The notes under the pieces were generated by a model that saw nothing but the letters and a program-made list of their open reading frames with translations, was not told the DNA's origin and searched no databases. From contig JBDRZZ010000030.1 of the NCBI GenBank assembly GCA_039804165.1, forward strand, positions 1 through 18,092: a DNA stretch of 18,092 bases. The letters run 5' to 3'. A program made the translations under genes and the position numbers. Origin of the DNA: a candidate division WOR-3 bacterium (lineage in GTDB: Bacteria > Hydrothermota > UBA3072). Each line of letters opens with the position of its first letter. Positions within the stretch are counted from its first letter, which is position 1. Below, piece by piece: positions 15,772 to 18,092 of this stretch.

Positions 15772-16482
15772 TTATCTTTTAAATCCAAACCCTCCGCCAC
15801 CAAATTGAATGCGAATATAAGGGCCTGTAACACCCAAATCAGGACCTCCTGAAATTTCTATTCCCTTCATTTCCCAATTACCATTAATTGGAGCAATTGT
15901 ATATCCAAGTCGAACTCCGAGAATAAACCCTCCCTTTGCCTCTTCGTTCTCTTTAAGACCCAATAGATAATCTCCTCCAATAGCAAGATTAAGCAATAGG
16001 CTCCCTTTGGAAAGTTCAACGCCCCTTTTTGGGTTAGCTAAAACTTCGTCAAAGGAAAGAGAACCTTCTTCTAGTATCCTTAAACTTATTCCACCACCCC
16101 CAATCCCAAAAAGGGGGTAAATATTTAGATTAGTATTTGAATAAGCAATATAACCCAAATTAAAGAAACCATAACCAGCAGAGATTAAAGTTTTATAGCT
16201 CCCACTTGTAACTTCTTTTCCAATTAGTCCATGCCCTTCTCCACCTATGATCACTTTTCCAATTATTCCATATCCTCCTCCGCCAAGAGAAAAAAAATTC
16301 TCTTCTAGCTTGGAATATCCATTCTTTTCTAACTCCGAATTCAAATTTTCCAGTTTTATGATGTTGCCTCCCAACATAAAATATCCTGCACCACCTCCAT
16401 TCATATTTTGTGCTACCAATTTCTTTCCAAAGAAAAATGTTAAATTCATTATCAAAAGGATAAAAATCAACCTCTTACACAT
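15772..16482 (-). CDS. Glycine-rich exported protein, probable outer-membrane beta barrel
   Basis: This 236-residue protein has a clear signal peptide (MCKRLIFILLIMNLTFFFGKKLVAQ, cleavage probably after about residue 25). The mature chain consists of glycine-rich strands: NGGGAGYFMLGGN, FFSLGGGGYGIIGK, VIIGGEGHGLIGK, LISAGYGFFNLGYIAYS, FGIGGGGISLRIL, LLNLAIGGDYLLG, GFILGVRLGYTIAP, ending PYIRIQFGGGGFGFKR. The alternating pattern suggests a small outer-membrane barrel or surface protein; I do not recognise a named family. The ribosome-binding site AGGAGG is 4 bases before the ATG. The promoter (16511-16538) overlaps one copy of the 24-bp inverted repeat. Its position directly downstream of an HTH_34 regulator suggests it is a target of that regulator, which is an inference. 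Confidence 0.7.
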   Translation of the reverse strand: MCKRLIFILLIMNLTFFFGKKLVAQNMNGGGAGYFMLGGNIIKLENLNSELEKNGYSKLEENFFSLGGGGYGIIGKVIIGGEGHGLIGKEVTSGSYKTLISAGYGFFNLGYIAYSNTNLNIYPLFGIGGGGISLRILEEGSLSFDEVLANPKRGVELSKGSLLLNLAIGGDYLLGLKENEEAKGGFILGVRLGYTIAPINGNWEMKGIEISGGPDLGVTGPYIRIQFGGGGFGFKR

Positions 16483-16510
16483 TTTTCCTCCTTTCTTTTG
16501 ATTTTAGGAA

Positions 16511-16538
16511 AAATTATACTTATTCTCCTAAAAGTCAA
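16511..16538 (-). promoter_or_regulatory. Sigma-70-type promoter of the glycine-rich gene, overlapping the repeat
   Basis: On the minus strand, TTGACT (16538-16533), a 16-base spacer and TAATTT (16516-16511) precede the ATG at 16482. The 24-bp repeat covers the space from within the -35 to within the -10. A protein bound to the repeat would block RNA polymerase. Confidence 0.6.
16512..16535 (-). repeat. 24-bp inverted repeat, right copy (on the glycine-rich gene promoter)
   Basis: The copy is inverted relative to 15717-15740, with one mismatch (A against G next to the 17-base perfect core). Similarity fades but seems to continue weakly on the downstream side (TCCTAAAAT against TCCATAAAT). 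Confidence 0.75.
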
Positions 16539-16547
16539 TCTAATTTT

Positions 16548-16859
16548 TCAAGAAGACTGCCTCTTTATTACTCTTTTTAAATTCTTAAGATATTCTCTAA
16601 AGGCTATTTTTCCCTTTTCTGTTATGCGATAGGTTGTATAAGGTTTTTTATTATAAAACGTTTTTTTTACTTTTATATATCCGACTTTCTCCAGTTTTTT
16701 AAGGTGGGTGCTTAAATTCCCATCCGTGACATTAAGTCTTTTTTTAAGATAATTAAAACTCACTTCTTCAATCTTAACCGAATTTAAGATGGTAATAATT
16801 CCAAGCCTTATTGGGGAATGAATAACCTTATTTACTTCATTAGGATTAAATTCTCTCAT
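16548..16859 (-). CDS. HTH_34-type winged-helix transcriptional regulator
   Basis: This 103-residue DNA-binding protein carries the hallmarks of the HTH_34 (MarR/ArsR-like) family: HSPIRLGIITIL (14-25), a core SFNYLKKRLNVTDGNLSTHLKKLEKVGYI with recognition helix about 45-57, then a wing KVKKTFYNKKPYTTYRITEKG (63-83) and a basic C-terminal helix. No metal- or ligand-binding residues are obvious. It presumably binds DNA as a dimer. It follows the broken membrane-protein gene by 11 bases without a Shine-Dalgarno, so it is probably read from the promoter at 17491-17519. The inverted-repeat sites near 16512 and 15717, and the nested palindrome at 17466-17487, are candidate operators; none is proven. 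Confidence 0.9.
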   Translation of the reverse strand: MREFNPNEVNKVIHSPIRLGIITILNSVKIEEVSFNYLKKRLNVTDGNLSTHLKKLEKVGYIKVKKTFYNKKPYTTYRITEKGKIAFREYLKNLKRVIKRQSS

Positions 16860-16870
16860 TTAAAATTTTT

Positions 16871-17450
16871 CTAAAGGCGAAGCTTTATGAAGATTCCTGG
16901 GACTATCATAGTAGTTAGGATAATGAAAATAAAGAGATAAAAAGTTATTCCGGGATATAAGCTTACAATAATACCGCCTATCCAATAAAAAAGAGTTGGA
17001 ATCAAAAATATCTTTAGAGTAAGAAGAGCTTCAATGAAAAATCCGATACCCATAAGGATTGAAATAGAGCCTATTAAGAGTTCAGCCTGAAAATTACCCG
17101 TAGATAACGAGACAATCAATATATTTAGAAATATGCCAAGGCAGACTCCAATCCAGGTGATTTCTATAACTTTGCCTATAAAAGACGAAATACCACTCAT
17201 CTTCGCTATTTTTTCTCCTCTCTTATGACTAAAAAACCAACCAATAGAGAACACAAAAAAACACTCTATCCATAATGATACATCTTTAATACTTGAAAAA
17301 GAAAAGTCATTCCTAAACCAAAAAGAACGAGTATTCCCCAAATAAACTGAAAGTCCAAAACATATATAATCACTTTCTTCAAATCTTCACCTGTTTCTTT
17401 TAAATATTTCTTTATTTCCTCTAAACTTTTTCTACATCTTTTTTTCTCAT
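16871..17450 (-). pseudogene. Multi-pass membrane protein gene broken by two single-base frameshifts
   Basis: A start with a strong ribosome-binding site (AGGAGG, 17460-17455; ATG 17450) opens into M-R-K-K and stops after nine codons. Supplying one base in the A7 run (17445-17439) gives MRKKRCRKSLEEIKKYLKETGEDLKK and then a membrane segment FIWGILVLFGLGMTFLF up to KMYHY. There a second missing base (about 17271-17277) is needed to continue as WIECFFVFSIGWFFSHKRGEKI and on through about four further hydrophobic segments to the TAG at 16871. The restored product would be 193 residues. An ATG at 17341 opens the last frame, but its first 20 residues are out-of-frame translation of the first part. 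Such proteins often sit beside HTH_34 regulators; the family is not named here. Real decay, sequencing error or slippage at A7 are all possible. Confidence 0.65.
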
Positions 17451-17465
17451 ATTTCCTCCTTATTG

Positions 17466-17487
17466 CAAAGTTCTTTGTTTTACAAAG
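17466..17487 (-). promoter_or_regulatory. Nested palindrome between promoter and start of the regulator operon, candidate operator
   Basis: On the plus strand CAAAG (17466-17470), CTTTG (17473-17477) and CAAAG (17483-17487) form two overlapping inverted repeats; the larger is CTTTGT-TTT-ACAAAG (17473-17487). They lie just downstream of the -10, in the leader, a typical place for autoregulatory binding or a small RNA hairpin. Confidence 0.4.
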
Positions 17488-17490
17488 TAA

Positions 17491-17519
17491 AATATAATTA
17501 AAAATTTAAAATTTGTCAA
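17491..17519 (-). promoter_or_regulatory. Sigma-70-type promoter for the membrane protein/regulator operon
   Basis: On the minus strand, TTGACA (17519-17514), a 17-base spacer and TATATT (17496-17491) lie about 40 bases upstream of the ATG at 17450. This is the closest to consensus in the window. Confidence 0.7.
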
Positions 17520-17733
17520 GCCCCTAAAAATTTTTGTATGTTAAATCCAAAGCAGATGGACACTTTGTGGAGGTTCTGGGAATAAAGAGGGTAGATTTAA
17601 ATATAAACCTAAAAATTGTTGGTTAGAAGAATTAAGGAGTTGCAATGATTGTTAAAATAAATATCCTCCTTTTAAAGACAAACAAAAAAGGAAGATATAT
17701 GTTTTATTATCAATAGGACGAGGTTATAAAAAT

Positions 17734-18092
17734 ATGCAACCCTTTGATAAGGTAAAAATTCGTTTTGAGATGGTAAAAATGCGAAAGAAGAGTCTATAGA
17801 GATGTAGCCCGTAATTTTACTACAGGAAGACCTACCGTTTACAAATGGCTTAAAATTTGATAAATATGGCATAGAAGGCTTATATAATCGTTCCAGAGCT
17901 CATCAGGGAGTCCATAATAAGACACTCAAACACATAGAACGCAAAGAGACGGGTAAAATGTCAACAAAGGTATTGGTTAGAGATTTCTAAGTTCCTGTTT
18001 CCCATGAAACCGCCAGAAGGATTTTACATGCGAGAGGAATTACCTAGAGAAAAGAGAGAAGGAAAAGGATGGCTTTTAATGCTTTCGAACAG
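17734..18092 (+). pseudogene. Decayed IS481-like helix-turn-helix transposase (3' end outside window)
   Basis: Reading across several single-base shifts gives MQPFDKVKIRFEMVK, then NAKE-SIE, DVARNFTTGRPTVYKWLK (helix-turn-helix), KFDKYGIEGLYNRSRAHQGVHNKT, HIERKETGK and PVSHETARRILHARGIT, followed by a basic RKERRKRMAF. The 'KYGIEGLYNRSRAxxxxxNKT' block and the second 'ETARRILHARG' helix are typical of the N-terminal half of IS481-type transposases. Frameshifts near 17778-17815 and 17855, and in-frame stops at about 17989 and 18043, make it non-functional. The catalytic domain would lie beyond the window. The 214 bases before it (17520-17733) hold no gene; the element's end may be there but was not identified. 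Confidence 0.7.

Noticed and set aside
15768-15860. Small plus-strand ORF after the left repeat copy, possibly driven by a promoter in that copy
   Set aside because: About 29 codons, entirely antisense to the glycine-rich gene, and its -35 would be TTTACT at 14-base spacing from TATAAT; not convincing.
16247-16501. 84-codon plus-strand ORF rich in Pro/Phe
   Set aside because: It is the shadow of the glycine-rich gene: Gly codons read as Pro on the opposite strand. It also covers that gene's ribosome-binding site.
17672-17872. 66-codon minus-strand ORF
   Set aside because: It is antisense to the IS481-like remnant with no start signal or protein-like features.

Overview
This AT-rich window most resembles the genome of an uncultured FCB-type bacterium: Bacteroidota-like, or a candidate phylum such as WOR-3/Stahlbacteria or Hydrothermae. 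The reasons are a type IX secretion (Por) sorting domain on an SBBP-repeat protein, TonB-dependent receptors with N-terminal carboxypeptidase-regulatory-like domains, an adjacent DUF4249-like lipoprotein, and an HTH_34-type regulator. The phylum is an inference; there is no rRNA or other marker gene in the window. No tRNA, rRNA or CRISPR array was recognised.

Layout. (1) 1-620: the 3' end of a secreted SBBP/T9SS protein and its terminator. (2) 621-2010: AT-rich DNA ending in a decayed IS4-superfamily DDE transposase. (3) 2053-6691, plus strand: a Wzi-like outer-membrane barrel protein, a dicluster ferredoxin and a large TonB-dependent-receptor-like protein. (4) 6695-8835, minus strand: an FAD-dependent geranylgeranyl-reductase-family oxidoreductase and ATP-type 6-phosphofructokinase. 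(5) 8950-12725, plus strand: the two subunits of a heterodimeric ABC exporter with an asymmetric pair of ATP sites. (6) 12722-17450, minus strand: a cluster of a frameshifted membrane protein, an HTH_34 winged-helix regulator, a glycine-rich exported protein, a TonB-dependent receptor and a lipoprotein. (7) 17734 to the window end: a decayed IS481-like transposase.

How the parts work together. The minus-strand cluster looks like a regulated envelope module. The receptor and lipoprotein are translationally linked, because the lipoprotein ribosome-binding site overlaps the receptor stop codon. The glycine-rich gene between regulator and receptor is bracketed by a 24-bp inverted repeat with one mismatch: one copy lies on its promoter and the other sits just upstream of the receptor start. 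That fits either a shared operator or an invertible segment. The ABC pair is organised as one overlapping operon, with consensus and degenerate ATP-site residues distributed between subunits as in known heterodimeric multidrug exporters.

Promoters are unusually easy to read here. Seven intergenic regions carry TTGACA/TTGACT with a -10-like hexamer 16-17 bp away. Three of them (2053, 8835, 8950) place the -10 almost directly on the start codon with no Shine-Dalgarno sequence, suggesting leaderless mRNAs; the other four have leaders. Both convergent junctions (6691/6695 and 12725/12722) leave almost no room for terminators.
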